NCBI GenBank assembly: GCA_019454045.1
Contig: SKCR01025324.1
Coordinates: forward strand, 46,001 to 110,000
Source of the DNA: Zanthoxylum bungeanum
Lineage: Eukaryota > Streptophyta > Magnoliopsida > Sapindales > Rutaceae
Direction of reading: 5' to 3'
DNA: 64,000 bases
Every line of letters starts with the position of its first letter. Within the stretch, counting starts at the first letter, position 1. The position numbers and the translations under genes are program-made. Shown here piece by piece: positions 19,721 to 32,883 of this stretch. Below the pieces are notes generated by a model. The model saw only the letters and a list, made by a program, of their open reading frames with translations, did not search any database and was not told the DNA's origin.

Positions 19721-21332
19721 TGACTGGTGCTTTCACACGCGTATAACGCAAGTGTACGTATCGTTCAAGTAGTATAAAAGTATCGATCACGCGAGGACTT
19801 AATACCTAATCTATTAATCTTATGAGGTCAAATGAATACTAGTATCTAATAGGTTGATTGATTGATTTGAATGGTGATGATTTTAAATTTAAAAACAAGT
19901 AAATAAAATTACACGAAAGTAGTTTTAGAAAATTCAATATTAAGAAACTATACAGGGTTGTGAATCTTTCCAATATCTTTTAAAAGATGAAGTGGTTATT
20001 TTATGTTTGTGTAATATATTGGTTTACTAACCTGGAACACGAAATTATGCGAAAGCCTCTGTCGATGGTCAGACGCAAATACCCAGTATAACCTAATTGA
20101 ATCATATGTCTATGTCAACCAAATTACATGGATTCATTAAGATTAAGTTCCAATTATGGTTACCCCAGCCCGAAAGGTATATGTTTATCATGTAAGGAAA
20201 TATATTAAAGGGTTATCTATCCTCAATGAAGATCGTGGGCTATTAAGTCTAAGGCTGAAACCTAAAATTTCTTTGTCAAGTTTATTTAGATTTACCAGAT
20301 CAATCTTATTAGTGGCCAGATAACAAGACGTATTAAGCTTAAGACTTAATAAGTAAACCTTAAATTACCCAAACTATATAAAATAACCCCTTATAAACCG
20401 GTGATATCGGAATTCATCACAATCCTAGATAACTAACTTAATTACGACACATAACTAGGGCTAGTAAAAACTTAAAAATAAAAGACATAAAGTAAAATGC
20501 TGAAAAGTAAATACGTAAAGTAAAATTACAATAAAATAAAATACTATGGTTAAAAGATCTACTTTTACCACATACTATTTTAGATATCTCCCTTAATATA
20601 ATATATTAACTTGTGTGATATTACCAACTAGCCCATAGGCGGGTAACCTGATTAAGTCAAATTAAGTCCATAAACCAGCCATATAGGCGGAAATTACCAA
20701 TCGACCAATCAGGCGGTATCCAAGCTTAGTCAGGTTAAAACCAGTTTATAATGAATTACCAACTGACCAATATAGCGGTATCCTTGTTAAGTCAAATTTT
20801 AAATATTGAATATATTATAATTAAGGGAGATTAATCTAAATAGCAGTAATAAAAGTTTTACATTTCACCCTAGAGGGGAAATTACCTCCTCATAGTTGAA
20901 TAGTAAAAATTGAAAAAGTAAAGAAAGTAAATTACTATTACAGAAAGTAAATAAAAATTAATTACAAAACTAAAATTAAAAGAAGAATATATACAAACTC
21001 CTTATTTACATCAGAGAATTTAGAGAGGAAGGACATCTAAAAACTGAAATTTCGAGCTGAATTTATAGGCGTCAATAAGGTCCACGCGCAAGGTTGTTCC
21101 TGCGTCGCGACGAGGTTACGTGTCAAGGGTTGATTAGTCCGCCGAGATTCTTATCCGCTGACATGGTGATGTGGATGATTAACTCAACAATTATGCTGAT
21201 GTGGCGCTGACGTGGCGATAATATGGCACTGACGTGGTTCTGACGTGGCGATGACATGGAGATAGTGATTGTCGGCACCGTAGGATTGTGACACATGGCA
21301 TGCTGTGATTGGATGATGATGACGTGGCGGAT
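19721..21332 (-). repeat. Gypsy-B 5' LTR, left part
   Basis: It starts TGACTGGTGC (complement of LTR end GCACCAGTCA) and is interrupted at 21332 by Copia-A. The LTR resumes at 31328. The two parts total about 2.07 kb. Confidence 0.9.
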
Positions 21333-23248
21333 TGTAGGGTTTCTAGGTTTAGTCCCAAGATCAAAATAAGCATAGAAATGGAATGAATACGCAAAGAAGA
21401 GTTGCGGAAACACACTTACATTGAGCGGATTATGGATGCGTCAAACAACAAATTTTTTTTCTCTAATAAGCTTTGTGTATTCGGCAAAGGGGTTCCTCCA
21501 AGCTCCAAGCTTTGTCTTGTGATTCCAAGCTCTCAAGTTGGTTTCCCTAACACCTTGTAATGATTCTTTGATGAGTGATAGCTCTGAAATTTTGCAACAA
21601 AATTTCTATTCTTTCTTCAACAAGATTCGGCCAAGTGAAGAAAAGAAAATGGGAGAGAAAATTGCTTCCAATTTCGGTAATGAGAGAGATAAAGGAAATT
21701 GTGTAATGATTTCAAAATCAAAATTTGATATACCAAACTTGGTTTGGTAAAAAAAGGTCAATCAAGACATTAAAATGGAGTGTTGAATAAGTCACCACCA
21801 ACCTCACCAAAACCCATCGCCAAAAAGCTACTTTAAAGTGACAAGTGATGTGTGGTTGATGTGACATGTGGGCCCCACTCGATCAAATACTAGTGGGCCT
21901 GCAAACACTCTCGGCTCGAGTTCTATAATTTCGAATTAACGAACTTTCGTCGCGACGTAATTAAATGAAATTTAATTAAATAATTATGCCTAGCAAAATT
22001 ACTATTCACGTCGCTAACGAATTAATTCTAAATTAACTCGTTTGCCGAATTAAAATCCAATTTTAATTCTGCGCCGAAATCTAATTTCGTTTAATATATC
22101 GAATATATAATTTAATTGATTAATTCCAAATTAATATTTCTCTCTATTCAAATAGTACTTTATCCTAGATAAAGTCTCTCCGCAATTAATCCCAGATTAA
22201 TTATGCTTGAATCATACGTCATCGGTGAATCTTCAGGAAGCGACCCAAGAGACCTCTGGATATGTTGGCAGTAAATCCGGTCGTCGGACTATCCGAACAC
22301 GTACGTACCTAGTACTACGTTCTTACCATTTACAAGACAAGTTTGGCTTCTAGCAAAGCGCCATGCCTACCCAATTCTCCAGAAATATTCTTACTCGAAT
22401 ATATAATCTATGTCAGGCGTAGTATACCAAGTATTGCATATTTCGATCCAGTATCGGATGTCACATGCAAGGCCTGGGGCTGGAATAGTGTATGCCCCGT
22501 ACAAAGCATATATCAGATCACTAGCAACTAGTCTCTTTATTATCGGACAATCATGACCTAGTCATATTATCCCGACGGTTGCAACCTTATCGAGAACCAG
22601 TTCTGTATCCCTGCGTGACCATCATCTCCATATGACTGAAGTGATACTTCCGTCTTGACATCACATCCAATACACTACGATTCTCAATAAACCCAGAAAA
22701 GGCGTACACAGAACCTGTTAAAGTCCTGGATGACCAAAACCAAAGTGTATTGATTGTCGTAAGTACTAGCGATGCAAGTCTCAGGTTAAGACCAAATGCA
22801 CCTACCCTGACGCGGACTCTCATAGACACATAGTCATACTACCAATGGGATTCCACGGGGGTCTATACAGAGCGAAGCTGTTTTCTGTACCATCGGTAAA
22901 AACACAACCTCCTATCGCACTTGCATAAGTATCCAATACTTAAATATATGAGAACTATGTCGTTATGCCCTCACAATGCGTACAAGTGCAATACTAGTCT
23001 ATTCCGCATTGTCGATGTCCAATCTCGATAATACTCCGACTAGGGATATTTAACGATTAAACCTTTGTGGATTGATATTGTCTCATATCATCTCAATCCG
23101 GAACTAATCATAAGGACTTTCATCATTCACACATTTAAGTAATCTAATTACGAAATGATAAAAGGCAATTTCATTATCACATAGTTAATTTGTACAAAAC
23201 CACAATGTTTTTACAAACAGTGACGCCATAGGTCATAACTGTCCAACA
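21333..23248 (-). repeat. Copia-A 3' LTR
   Basis: TGTAGGGTTT to GTCCAACA, 1916 bp. It contains near-palindromic TTAATCCCAGATTAA near 22188 and the conserved block from 22223 shared with all LTRs of this family in the window. Confidence 0.93.
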
Positions 23249-23262
23249 ATCTCCCACTTTGC
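23249..23262 (-). other. Polypurine tract of Copia-A
   Basis: The minus strand reads CAAAGTGGGAGAT directly before the 3' LTR start TGTTGGAC. Confidence 0.8.
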
Positions 23263-24885
23263 CTATAGCCAGTCACTCAAGCATCTAATACCTGAACTAT
23301 GTACAGGTCGCTCAAAATTTTGCTGAGGAATAGCTTTCGTCAGCGAATCTGCAATGTTGTCATCTGATGCGACCTTCTCGATCTTCACATCACGACGATG
23401 TATGATCTCACGAATCAGATGGAAACGACGAAGAACATTCTTGAATCGTTGATGAGATCTTGGTTCCTTAGCCTGCGCTATAGCCCTGTTATTGTCACAA
23501 TATAATGGAACGGGCTCAGCTGCTAACGGAACTACTCCTAATCCAATTAGGAATTTTCGTTTCCAAACTGCCTCATTTACTGCTTCAGCTGCAGTGATTA
23601 TACTCCGCTTCGGTTGTTGAATCGACAACATCTCTTGCTTGGAAGATTTCCAGCTTACTGCTCCGTTATTCAAAAAAAATACGTACCCAGATTGCGACTT
23701 ACAGTCGTCTTTATCGGTTTGGAAACTTGCATCGGTATACCTAGTTACCTCAAGTTCTCCATCTCCATAGATTAAGAAATATCTTTAGTTCGTCTAAGAT
23801 ACTTAAGGATATTCTTAACCGCCATCCAGTGACCTTCACCTGGATCGACCTGATAGCGACTACTACACATGCTCAAAGCATAGGAGACATCAGGTCACGT
23901 ACATATCATGGCATACATGATCGATTCGACTGCTGAGACGAACGATATCCGACTCATGTGTCTCTCTCATCTTGAGTTTTAGGACACATGTCCTTAGATA
24001 GATAGACACCATGTGACACTGGCAACAGTCCCTTCTGGACTGATCCATGTTGAATCTCTTCAACACTTTGTCAATGTACGTGTTCTGGGAGAGTCCAAGC
24101 AGATTCTAGATCTGTCCGGTAGATCTTTATTCCCAGAATAAAGGCTGCTTCTCCCATATCTTTCATGGATAATTTTAATGAAGCCAAGCTTTCACCGATG
24201 TTAACATGGTAATGTCCTTGCCCATAAGCAATACATCGTCAACATAAAGGACAATGAAAGTCAGTGCGCTCCCACTAACTTTCTTGTATACACAAGGATC
24301 ATCTTCATTTTGAATGAAATCATATTCTTTATGATCTCATCAAAACGTTGGTTCCAAGAACGCGATGCTTGCTTTAGTCCATAAATGGACCGATTTAACT
24401 TACAAACCTTGTTTGCAAGTCTAGGTACGACAAAACCGTCAGACTGTTGCATATAAAAATCTCCAAACAGGTTTCCATTAAGAAAAGCGGTTTTTGACGT
24501 CCATCTACCATATCTCGTAGTCGAAATATGCAGCAATAGCAAGCATTATCCGAATGGATTTAATCATGGCAACTGGTGAAAAAGTTTCATTGTAATCGAC
24601 ACCATGTCGTTGACGATACCCTTTCGCTACAAGCCTAGCTTTGTACGTTTGTACGTTTCCATCCATGTCGGTCTTCCTCTTAAAGATTCATTTGCATCCA
24701 ATAGGCTTTACGCCTTCGGGTGCATCAACCAGTGTCCAAACTTGGTTGGTATACATGGAATCCATTTCGGACTTCATGGCCTCTTGCCATAAAACGGAAT
24801 CGATATCTTGTATCGCTTCCTCATACGTAGCCGGCTCGTCTTCCTCAATAAGATTAATATCTACATGAGGTGAGATCACACCCAT
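23263..24885 (-). pseudogene. Copia-A reverse transcriptase and RNase H (damaged)
   Basis: The RT begins near 24885 with WQEAMKSEMDSMYTNQVWTL, continues at 24261-24542 (GLKQASRSWNQRFDEIIK) and has YVDDV at 24232-24246. The RNase H end, 23263-23673, has LYCDNNRAIAQAKEPRSH and FHLIREIIHRRDVKIEKV, ending near the polypurine tract. Several frameshifts separate these blocks (for example between 24543 and 24687, and 23674 and 24230). Gene order RT-RH last, after integrase, identifies Ty1/copia. Confidence 0.87.
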
Positions 24886-26079
24886 ACCTCTCAGGTAGTT
24901 TTCTGACTCTCTCCGACCTACGCGGGTCCTTGTGTATTCGAAGATTATGGTACAGTCTCATCCATGATGGACTGTTCATGTTCCGTTAAGGATTCTATAC
25001 CAGGAACAGTATCACTCCGATTTTAATCGAGTTCTACTTTCCTCCCACTGATCACTGCATTTAGAAATTCCTTCTCAAGGAAAAACGCATGTAGAGCAAC
25101 AAATACTTTGTTCTCTCGTGGGTGATAGAAGTAATATCCTTTGGTTTCCCTAGGATATCCTTACGAATAGGCATTTATCTGATTTGGTTTCAAGTTTGGT
25201 ACCTTCCAAACATTTGACGTATGCCAGCATCCCCAAATCTTCAGGAATGAGGAAACCCAGTTTCTTTCCTGTCCATATCTCATATGGTGTCTGTTGAACA
25301 GACTTTGACGGAACCTTATTCAAAATAAGTATACAATGTTTAATGCATATCCCCGAAGGAAATATGTAGCTCAGTGCGACCTCATCATAGACCTTACCAT
25401 GTCTAACAAGGTTCGGTTTCTCCGTTCGGACACACGTTTAATTGCGGTGTTCCGGGAGTAGTCTACTGTGAAAGAATACCATATTTTAAGTAGTCAAGAA
25501 ACTCATTGCTCAAGTATCGCCACTTCGGTCCGACCGCAATGTCTTAATACTTTTACCGGTCTGTTTTTCTACTTCGTGTCGAAACTCTTTGAATTTCTCA
25601 AAAGTTTCCGACTTGTGTCTCATAAGATACACATAACCATAACACGATGCATCATCCGTAAAGGTTACGAAGTATTCGTATCCACCTCTAGCTTGGCTAG
25701 ACATGGGCCCATAAACGTCACTATGAACAAGGGCTAACAGTTCGGTGACGCATTCACCTTTACCGCTAAAATGTGATTTAGGCGTCTTGCCTAAAAAGCA
25801 AGATTCCAAGACGTCATATGAATTTGGATCAAATCTGTCCAAGTACCCACTCTTTGAAAGTGTGGATATGCGAGTCTTGTTTATGTGTCCCAGACGACAA
25901 TGCCACATATAAGTTTCATCTTTATGACTTACTTTAAGCCTTTTGTTTGATACATTATATGTTTGAGATTGATTTATATTCAAAATATAAAAACCATTAT
26001 TTACAACAGCAGTGCAATTTTCTATATCATTTTTATAGACAAAACACCCAGTGTTCCCGAATACAAAAGTTGTACCCAC
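24886..26079 (-). pseudogene. Copia-A integrase (damaged)
   Basis: The frame at 25510-26079 contains the GAG-pre-integrase region with the zinc ligands in MWHCRLGHINKTRI and CFLGK, then the start of the catalytic core: VHSDVYGPM, FVTFTDDASCYGYVY and ETFEKFKEFRHEVEKQTG. The frame stops just after the second catalytic aspartate region (LRSDRSGD). The rest, down to about 24900, is recognisable only as short blocks between stops. Confidence 0.82.
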
Positions 26080-26080
26080 T

Positions 26081-27230
26081 TTAGGCCAACATAGATACAG
26101 AAATAATATTCCTAGTCAAACTAGGTACATAATAACAGTCTGTTAATTCTAGTACATGTCCCGAGGGCAGTTCTAAAATAAAAGTGCCAACGGCCAAAAC
26201 AGCGACAGGTGTCCCATTTTCGACGCGGAGGTCAATCTCTCCTGACGCCAGTCTCTTGCTAATCCGCAGATCCTGCACATCAGTACAAATGTGAGTACAT
26301 AACCAGAATCAAAAATCCAATTTTTAAAACTAGAAGTAGCCATGTTTATTTCTATAACAAACATACATGAGGCCGGTGCCTTGCCCGCCCTTATCTCTTG
26401 CTGGAGCACCTTGTACTCGCAGCAATCACGTTTCCAATGACCCCGCTTCCCGTACTAAAGGCAAACATCCTGAGACTTGTCCTTAGGCTTCCCAGAAGCC
26501 TTTGACGCTTTACCCTGCCCTTCTTCTTATGCTTTTTCTTCTTCACACCTCAAGTCGCCTTGGGCCAGCCCTCGGAGTCCGAGAGTCAAAGCAAAGTGCG
26601 CCTCGTGCTTTTTGCTCTTTTGGAGCTCCTTCTCAGCCTCACACAACGTGGACATCAACTCTCCAAGAGTTGCTCTTGGTTCATCATGTTATAGTGCATG
26701 ATGAACCCACTCCAAGTGTTAAGGAGAGACTGTAAGATCAAATCTACTAAGGTATCTATCTCAAAGACAATCCCCATTTGTCCAAGCTGCTCAATATCGG
26801 CAATCATCTGTGTCACGTGATGTTCAACAGATGTACCTCCGAGATCCGAGCACGTAAGAGCTTCTTCTGTAACTCATATCTTTGGAATCTAAGGTTAGAT
26901 CGGTGCAGATCATACAACTTTGCCAACATGTTATAGGGATCCATCCCTTATTGTGTCGACGGAATTGCTGATTCATAGCAGCAAGCATAATAGACTAAGG
27001 CATCACATTGTCGTCACTGTGAGTCTTCCAAAGCTCTAGTTCGACCAACTGATCAGATTTAGGCTTAGGCCCGAGAGGTCTCTCTATAGTATATAGCAGC
27101 CTCTCAGATCCCAGGACTATCCTGAGATTTAGTTCCCAATCGGAGAAGTTAGTGTCGTTGAAGACATTCTCTCCAATGATTATGTCACGGACACTACTCT
27201 TTTCGGTCCTTTTAATCGTGATAATCTAAT
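26081..27230 (-). pseudogene. Copia-A Gag and protease (damaged)
   Basis: Reading leftwards from about 27230, the Gag has TNFSDWELNLRIVLGSERLL and later, after several breaks, a zinc-knuckle remnant YGKRGHWKRDC near 26420-26460, with the first cysteine pair damaged. The protease follows at 26173-26409 (NWIFDSG, the catalytic aspartate in D-S-G) and 26081-26278 (YVPSLTRNIISVS). Stops are frequent at 26470-26950, so no Gag could be made. Confidence 0.75.
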
Positions 27231-29390
27231 TATCCAATTAACAATGTAGGGTACAATCCAACTATTACAAGAAAAATAACATTATATTAGTCCAACTAAT
27301 AAAAAAATTTTGACGAAATAATTTGAAAGCGCGTATATCTAAGTATTTGAATGAAATTGCAAATTCAATACTAGCCTCCCACTATTTTTCAGCGAGCCTC
27401 TAACCCTCTGTTGAGTACTCGGGAAACCTAGTTTCCTAGTGGGCTAGGATCCCGTTAAATAACGCACAACCTTGACTTTGGCCAACAAACTGTATGATAT
27501 TTAACTAGATAGATCTCGAAGATCAATTGGATCTCATCCAATTCCTAGATCCGGTAGGTGGACCTCTAAGTCCGAAACATATATACTTTATATATGCCAA
27601 TATGTCAAACATATTTTCCTAACCTTTTCCTCTGAATCAACTAAGCCTTGGCTTTGTCACAACAAGCTTAATGATTCCTGTTAAGCGGGACCCATTGACC
27701 TTGGAAAGCTTCGTAATCAATGTCGATGGACAAGAAGTGATCTTGACTTTGGCCAACAAATCACAACTTAGACAAGACACCGATATGGAACAAAGCCTTC
27801 ATGATTCAAACCATCCACAATTGACAAAGGTCTTGACTTTGGCCAACAAACCAATGCCAATCTTGGATCTTTAGTAAGAATCACTCAATGGAAGGAAATA
27901 ACGCTTAATATGTTTTGACGATTTTTTTCGCGTAAATTGCAACCAATTTATTATCTTTAATTATGCCTCATCATACACCCTTAAGCATGCATTCTAAAAA
28001 AAAAATAAGGCACGAAATTAAATTAATAACGATATGCGGATGAATATTTAACAACTTGTTCCTATAACAAATCACTTTTTTTCCTCTCCTCGGCTAGCAC
28101 TATTCTACTTCTACCCAATTATATAATACAATAATAGAAACCTCATTACATTGAGGGGAAGTAGGTGAGAAGAGAATACAAAGAAATATGAGAGATAAGG
28201 CTGGACACGCAGGTCCAATTTAATATATTCTAAATATACAACAATTTCTAAAATTGCCCTTTCCCTTCTAATATCCATCCGATATCACTATTCATTCAAC
28301 ACATCCATGTATTCATTCATAGCATGCAATTATATCAATCTAATCCAATTAATTAATCTTTAAATTAAATGATCATCCAATGTTCAAACAACGATTTGAT
28401 TTTGCGCGAGTCCAACTCGGTTGAGAATAAGTACTCAAAGTACGAATTCTTAAAATATCGAACTACTCGTAAATCTAATTAAATTCGTATTCAATACTAA
28501 TTCATTTATTTAATTCCAAATTAAATAACTACACTTTTAATGCGCTTTAACGACTTAAATTCCAAATCTAATCTAATCAGGTCTCAAAGCCCAACTAACA
28601 TCCAATGGTTGTTTAATTAAAGTTCGATAGGCTTTGAATTGATTTCATAAGGCATGGGGTTTGGTCAATATGGGTCAAACCCAATTACCAATCCCAATTA
28701 AGGAATCACCCTCATTTGCCTAAAAACCAATTTCGGCCCATAAGGCCCAATTAAACTTTTAAAGCCCATATGTTATATTTGGACTTAATGGAATGATTTA
28801 GGCCCAATTTGGATCCAATCCAATTGGCCTAAACCAACTTGGCCCAACCAAGCTCATTATGCCCAAATACAACAATTTCAAGCCCAATTCAAAATTAAGC
28901 CCAATTAATCAAATTTCAATATTCCAAATTTCTTAATTCAATTGATTAAAGTGTTAAGCCAAGATTAATCTTTTAAATCAATATTTCCAAAATAATAATT
29001 TAACCATTAATCATACTTTAATTTGTTCCATTCATGTCCAACATTTTGAAACAAAAATAAAGTCATTACATGCTTCATCACTCACGACATTTAGGGGATT
29101 TTTGTGTCCGATTTCGTTTTCAATCCAATCGAATTACAAATCAACATTTCCAATTGTTCCAAGTCATCCAATGTTCAAGGAAACAAAAAATACCATGAGT
29201 GTAGGGTACATCCACATTCGGCCAAGCCAAAATTTGGGCAATAAATTGATCCAATCAATATTTCATGAAATTGATCATTTACAACTTCATAATATCATCA
29301 TTCAAGCATACTCAATCAATCAATTTTATCAAATCATGCTCAAATTGATTTTACCCAAATTTTACCCTAATTCATTTCATGCTCAAATTG
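27231..29390 (-). other. Copia-A leader (untranslated)
   Basis: About 2.1 kb without a supported gene between the primer site and Gag. The phrase CTTGACTTTGGCCAACAAA recurs near 27472, 27743 and 27834, with a weaker form near 27649. The interval aligns with window positions 1-1370. Such long leaders are usual for Angela-like elements. Confidence 0.75.
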
Positions 29391-29402
29391 GCTTTGATAC
29401 CA
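29391..29402 (-). promoter_or_regulatory. Primer-binding site, initiator tRNA-Met (Copia-A)
   Basis: The minus strand reads TGGTATCAAAGC, 11 of 12 to TGGTATCAGAGC, one base inside the LTR edge at 29404. Confidence 0.92.
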
Positions 29403-29403
29403 A

Positions 29404-31327
29404 TGTAGGGTTTCTAGGTTTAGTCCCAAGATCAAAATAAGCATAGAAATGGAATGAATAAGCAAAGAAGAGTGGCGGAAACAAACTTACATTGAGCGGA
29501 TTATGGATGTGTCAAACAACAAAAATTTTTTCTCCAAGAAGCTTTGTGTATTCGGCCAAGGGGTTCCTCCAAGCTCCAAGCTTTGTCTTATGATTCCAAG
29601 CTCTCAAGTTGGTTTCCCTAACACCTTGTAATGATTCTTTGATGAGTGCTAGCTCTTGAAATTTTGCAACAAAATTTCTATTCTTTCTTCTACAAGATTC
29701 GGCCAAGTGAAAAAAAAGAAAAATGGGAGAGAAAATTGCTTCCAATTTCGGTAATGAGAGAGATAAATGGAAATTGTGTAAATGATTTCAAAAATCAAAA
29801 ATTTGATATACCAAACTTGGTTTGGTAAAAAAGTCAATCAAGACATTAAAATGGAGTGTTGAATAAGTCACCACCAACCTCACCAAAACCCATCGCCAAA
29901 AAGCTACTTTAAAGTGACAAGTGATGTGATGGTTGATGTGACATGTGGGCCCCACTCGATTCAAAATACGAGTGGGCCCGCAAACACTCTCGGGCTCGAG
30001 TTCTCTAATTTCGAATTAACGAACTTTCGTCGCGACGTAATTAAATGAAATTTAATTAAATAATTATGCCTAGCAAAATTACTATTCACGTCGCTAACGA
30101 ATTAATTCTAAATTAACTCGTTTGCCCGAATTAAAATCCAATTTTAATTCGGCGTTGAAATCTAATTTCGTTTAATATATCGAATATATAATTTAATTGA
30201 TTAATTCCAAATTAATCTTTCCCGCTCTTCAAATAGTACTTTATCCTAGATAAGTCTCTCCGCAATTAATCCCAGATTAATTATGCTCGAATCATACGTC
30301 ATCGGTGAATCTTCGGGAAGTGACCCAAGAGACCTCTGGATATGTTGGCAGTAAATCCGGTCGTCGGACTATCCGAACACGTACGTACCTAGTACTACGT
30401 TCTTACCGATTTACGAGACAAGGTTAGCTTCTATCAAAGCGCCATGCCTACCCAATTCTCCAGAAATATTATTACTGGAATATACCATCTATGTCAGGCG
30501 TAGTATACCAAGTATTGTGTATTTGATCTAGTATCGGATGTCACATGCAAGGCCTGGGGCTGGAATAGTGTCTGCCCCGTACGAAGCATATATCGAATCA
30601 CTAGCAACTAGTCTCTTTATTATCGGACAATCATGACCTAGTCATATTATCCCGACGGTTGCAACCTTATAGAGAACCAGTTCTGTATCCCTGCGTGACC
30701 ATCATCTCCATATGACTGAAGTGATACTTCCATCTTGACATCACATCCAATACACTACGATTCTCAATAAACCCAGAAGAGGCGTACACAAAACCTGTTA
30801 AAGTCCTGGACGACCAAAACCAAAGCGTATTGATTGTCGCAAGTACTAGCGATGCAAGTCTCAGGTTAAGACCAAATGCACCTACCCTGACGCGGACTCC
30901 CATAGACACATAGTCATACTACCAATGGGATTCTGTGGGGGTCTATCCAGAGCGAAGCTGTTTTCCGTACCATCGGTAAAACACAACCTTCTATCGCACT
31001 TGCATAAGTATCCAATACTTAAATATATGAGAACTATGATGTTATGCCCTCACAATGCGCACAAGTGCAATACTAGTTTATTCCGTATTATCGATGTCCA
31101 ATCTCGATAATACTCCGACTAGGGATATTTAACGATTAAACCTTTGTGGATTGATACTGTCTCATATCATCTCAATCCAGAACTAATCATAAGGACTTTC
31201 ATCATTCACACATTTAAGTAATCTAATTACGAAATGATAAAAGGCAATTTCATTGTTGCATAGTTAATTTGTACAAAACCACAATGTTTTTACAAACAGT
31301 GACGCTATGGGTCATAACTGTCCAACA
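29404..31327 (-). repeat. Copia-A 5' LTR
   Basis: TGTAGGGTTT to GTCCAACA, 1924 bp, closely matching 21333-23248. Confidence 0.93.
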
Positions 31328-31788
31328 GCGGTGATCTGGCAAAGTTGACTCGGTCTTCTGCTGATGTGGACGATGATGTGGCTGACACATGGAGTGACAC
31401 ATGGCGATGGCGATTGTCGGCACCATAGGATAATGACACGTGGCACGGTGTAAGTTAGTAGATTGGCTGTGATGTTGACACATATCACTATGCACGTTAG
31501 CAAAGTCAAACTTTTTAGATTCTAACACGTGTCCCCAGCGTATGTTAGCATGGAGAGGTGCACATTAGACGTCGTAACGCGAGATGCGCATCGCGACGTG
31601 GAAAATAACCATTTTGCCCTTTTGTCTGATTTTCACTGTTTTGGCCGAAAATCACCTCCAGGATGTCCTGAAACTTTATTTATCTACAAAATAACACAAA
31701 ACACATCAAAATATTCAGAAAACTCAAGAAACTATACAAAATATTAGGGTAAATGAGTAGGAAATAGTGATACATTTACCACTCATCA
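31328..31788 (-). repeat. Gypsy-B 5' LTR, right part
   Basis: It continues the LTR split at 21332, matching 11026-11483, and ends ACTCATCA at the outer edge of the element. The flank beyond is unrelated LTR debris. Confidence 0.88.
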
Positions 31789-31907
31789 ATCTTCATTGGT
31801 ATGAGGCCTTTTGGGTCTAGCCCAAGAGAAAATCCATGATGGCTTAGGCCCAAAATGGACAATATCATACCAATGTGGAGATAGGTGATGTCCTAGGTTC
31901 CTTATTG
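31789..31907. repeat. Unclassified LTR-like fragment with 10-bp inverted repeat
   Basis: CATTGGTATG at 31794-31803 is matched by CATACCAATG at 31866-31875, enclosing GGCCTTTTGGG and TTAGGCCCAAAATGG. It looks like the transcribed end of an unrelated LTR, but I cannot assign the family. Confidence 0.4.
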
Positions 31908-31976
31908 GATCGATAGTTTTTATACTACTTGAACAATATGTACGCTTGCGTTATACGCGTGTGACAACACCCATCA
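31908..31976 (+). repeat. Fragment of Athila-like LTR 3' end
   Basis: GGATCGATAGTTTTTATACT through CGTTATACGCGTGTG and ending CCCATCA matches the last 70 bp of the Gypsy-A LTR. It abuts chromovirus LTR sequence directly. Confidence 0.75.
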
Positions 31977-32883
31977 ATCACCAACATCTTATATACTATA
32001 AATCAAAGCATGAATACTAAAGCCATTAAAAATTTCAACACCAACTCAAATTCTTCTCTCAACACACATCATTTCTATCACAAAGTAACCACAACCAATC
32101 CTTTTAAAAATAATGACACATTGGCCATCCTTTCACATGAAATGAATAATTTTATTCTTATATTATCAATAAATACACAATCAGGCATGCTAACAACTCA
32201 ATCAAAGCTAATTAAGTAATTAAAAATCCTAGGGTTCATAATATACAAATTTGGGGATACCAAATATCAATCTTAAAATTGAAATTAGATGAGGAAATAA
32301 GAAAGAGAGCTTACTTTGCATGAGAGGAATCTTGGCACCATTACTTGCTAATTCAAAATGATGAAAAATTAAAGAAAGAAAATGATTTGTTTTTCTAAGG
32401 GAGTGGGAAGCTTTCATATTTTTTTGCTTGAGGAGGGAGGTGGAAGAATAGTGCTCAATTTATAGGGCATAATAATGATCTTTGTTTGCAAATGAGTCGC
32501 TGGGAAGAGGCCACATCACCCCAATTCTAGTATTTTCCCGAAATCACCATAGTAGTCACACAAATATCGATTTTTATCCTTCTTCCAATTTGAATATGGG
32601 AAAATGTTCAACATGAAAGTTGTAGGTCTCTGTCTTAAAATTCTGAAGATATAAAATTCATAAAAATTGGAGTTTTTATGAGAAACTTATGGCCCAAATA
32701 CCATGAACTATACAAAGTAGAACATCGTACCATATCGTATCGGAATCTTGAAGAATTTACCAATTGTCTCCCGGTTATTTCATGAGTGTATAAGTATTCA
32801 AACATAATCAATATTATGTAAAATTTGTCCCATAATGAAATAGTTGTCGAGATCATTGGTCGTCGAGATTACCAGTCGTTACA
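31977..32883 (-). repeat. Gypsy-C 3' LTR (truncated)
   Basis: It matches 49990-50017 joined to 51959-52822, ends GTCGTTACA and lacks roughly 1.6 kb of its left side. It contains the uninterrupted target site of the solo LTR at 50018 (TATAAATCAAAGCATG). Confidence 0.85.

Larger units (their letters stand above)
21333..31327 (-). mobile_element. Copia-A: Angela/Tork-type Ty1/copia element, 9995 bp
   Basis: It has paired LTRs (21333-23248 and 29404-31327), a polypurine tract, decayed gag-PR-IN-RT-RH and an initiator-Met primer site. It lies within the Gypsy-B 5' LTR: GCGG precedes the left edge (GCGGAT) and follows the right edge (GCGGTG), and the uninterrupted site is visible near 11025. The LTRs differ by only a few percent by eye, but every coding domain is broken. 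Confidence 0.92.
10161..31788 (-). mobile_element. Gypsy-B: Athila-like retrotransposon with LOG-like gene, split by Copia-A
   Basis: A minus-strand element with a truncated 3' LTR (10161-11483), polypurine tract, LOG-like gene, ORF3, integrase, RT/RNase H, protease, Gag, tRNA-Asp primer site and 5' LTR (19721-21332 plus 31328-31788). Copia-A was inserted into the 5' LTR. The first 716 bp of the left LTR (equivalent to 19721-20436) are absent at the junction with the lone copia LTR. The interior is about 8.2 kb. Gene order PR-RT-RH-IN and the RT motif FMDD fit Athila-type Ty3/gypsy. Confidence 0.9.
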
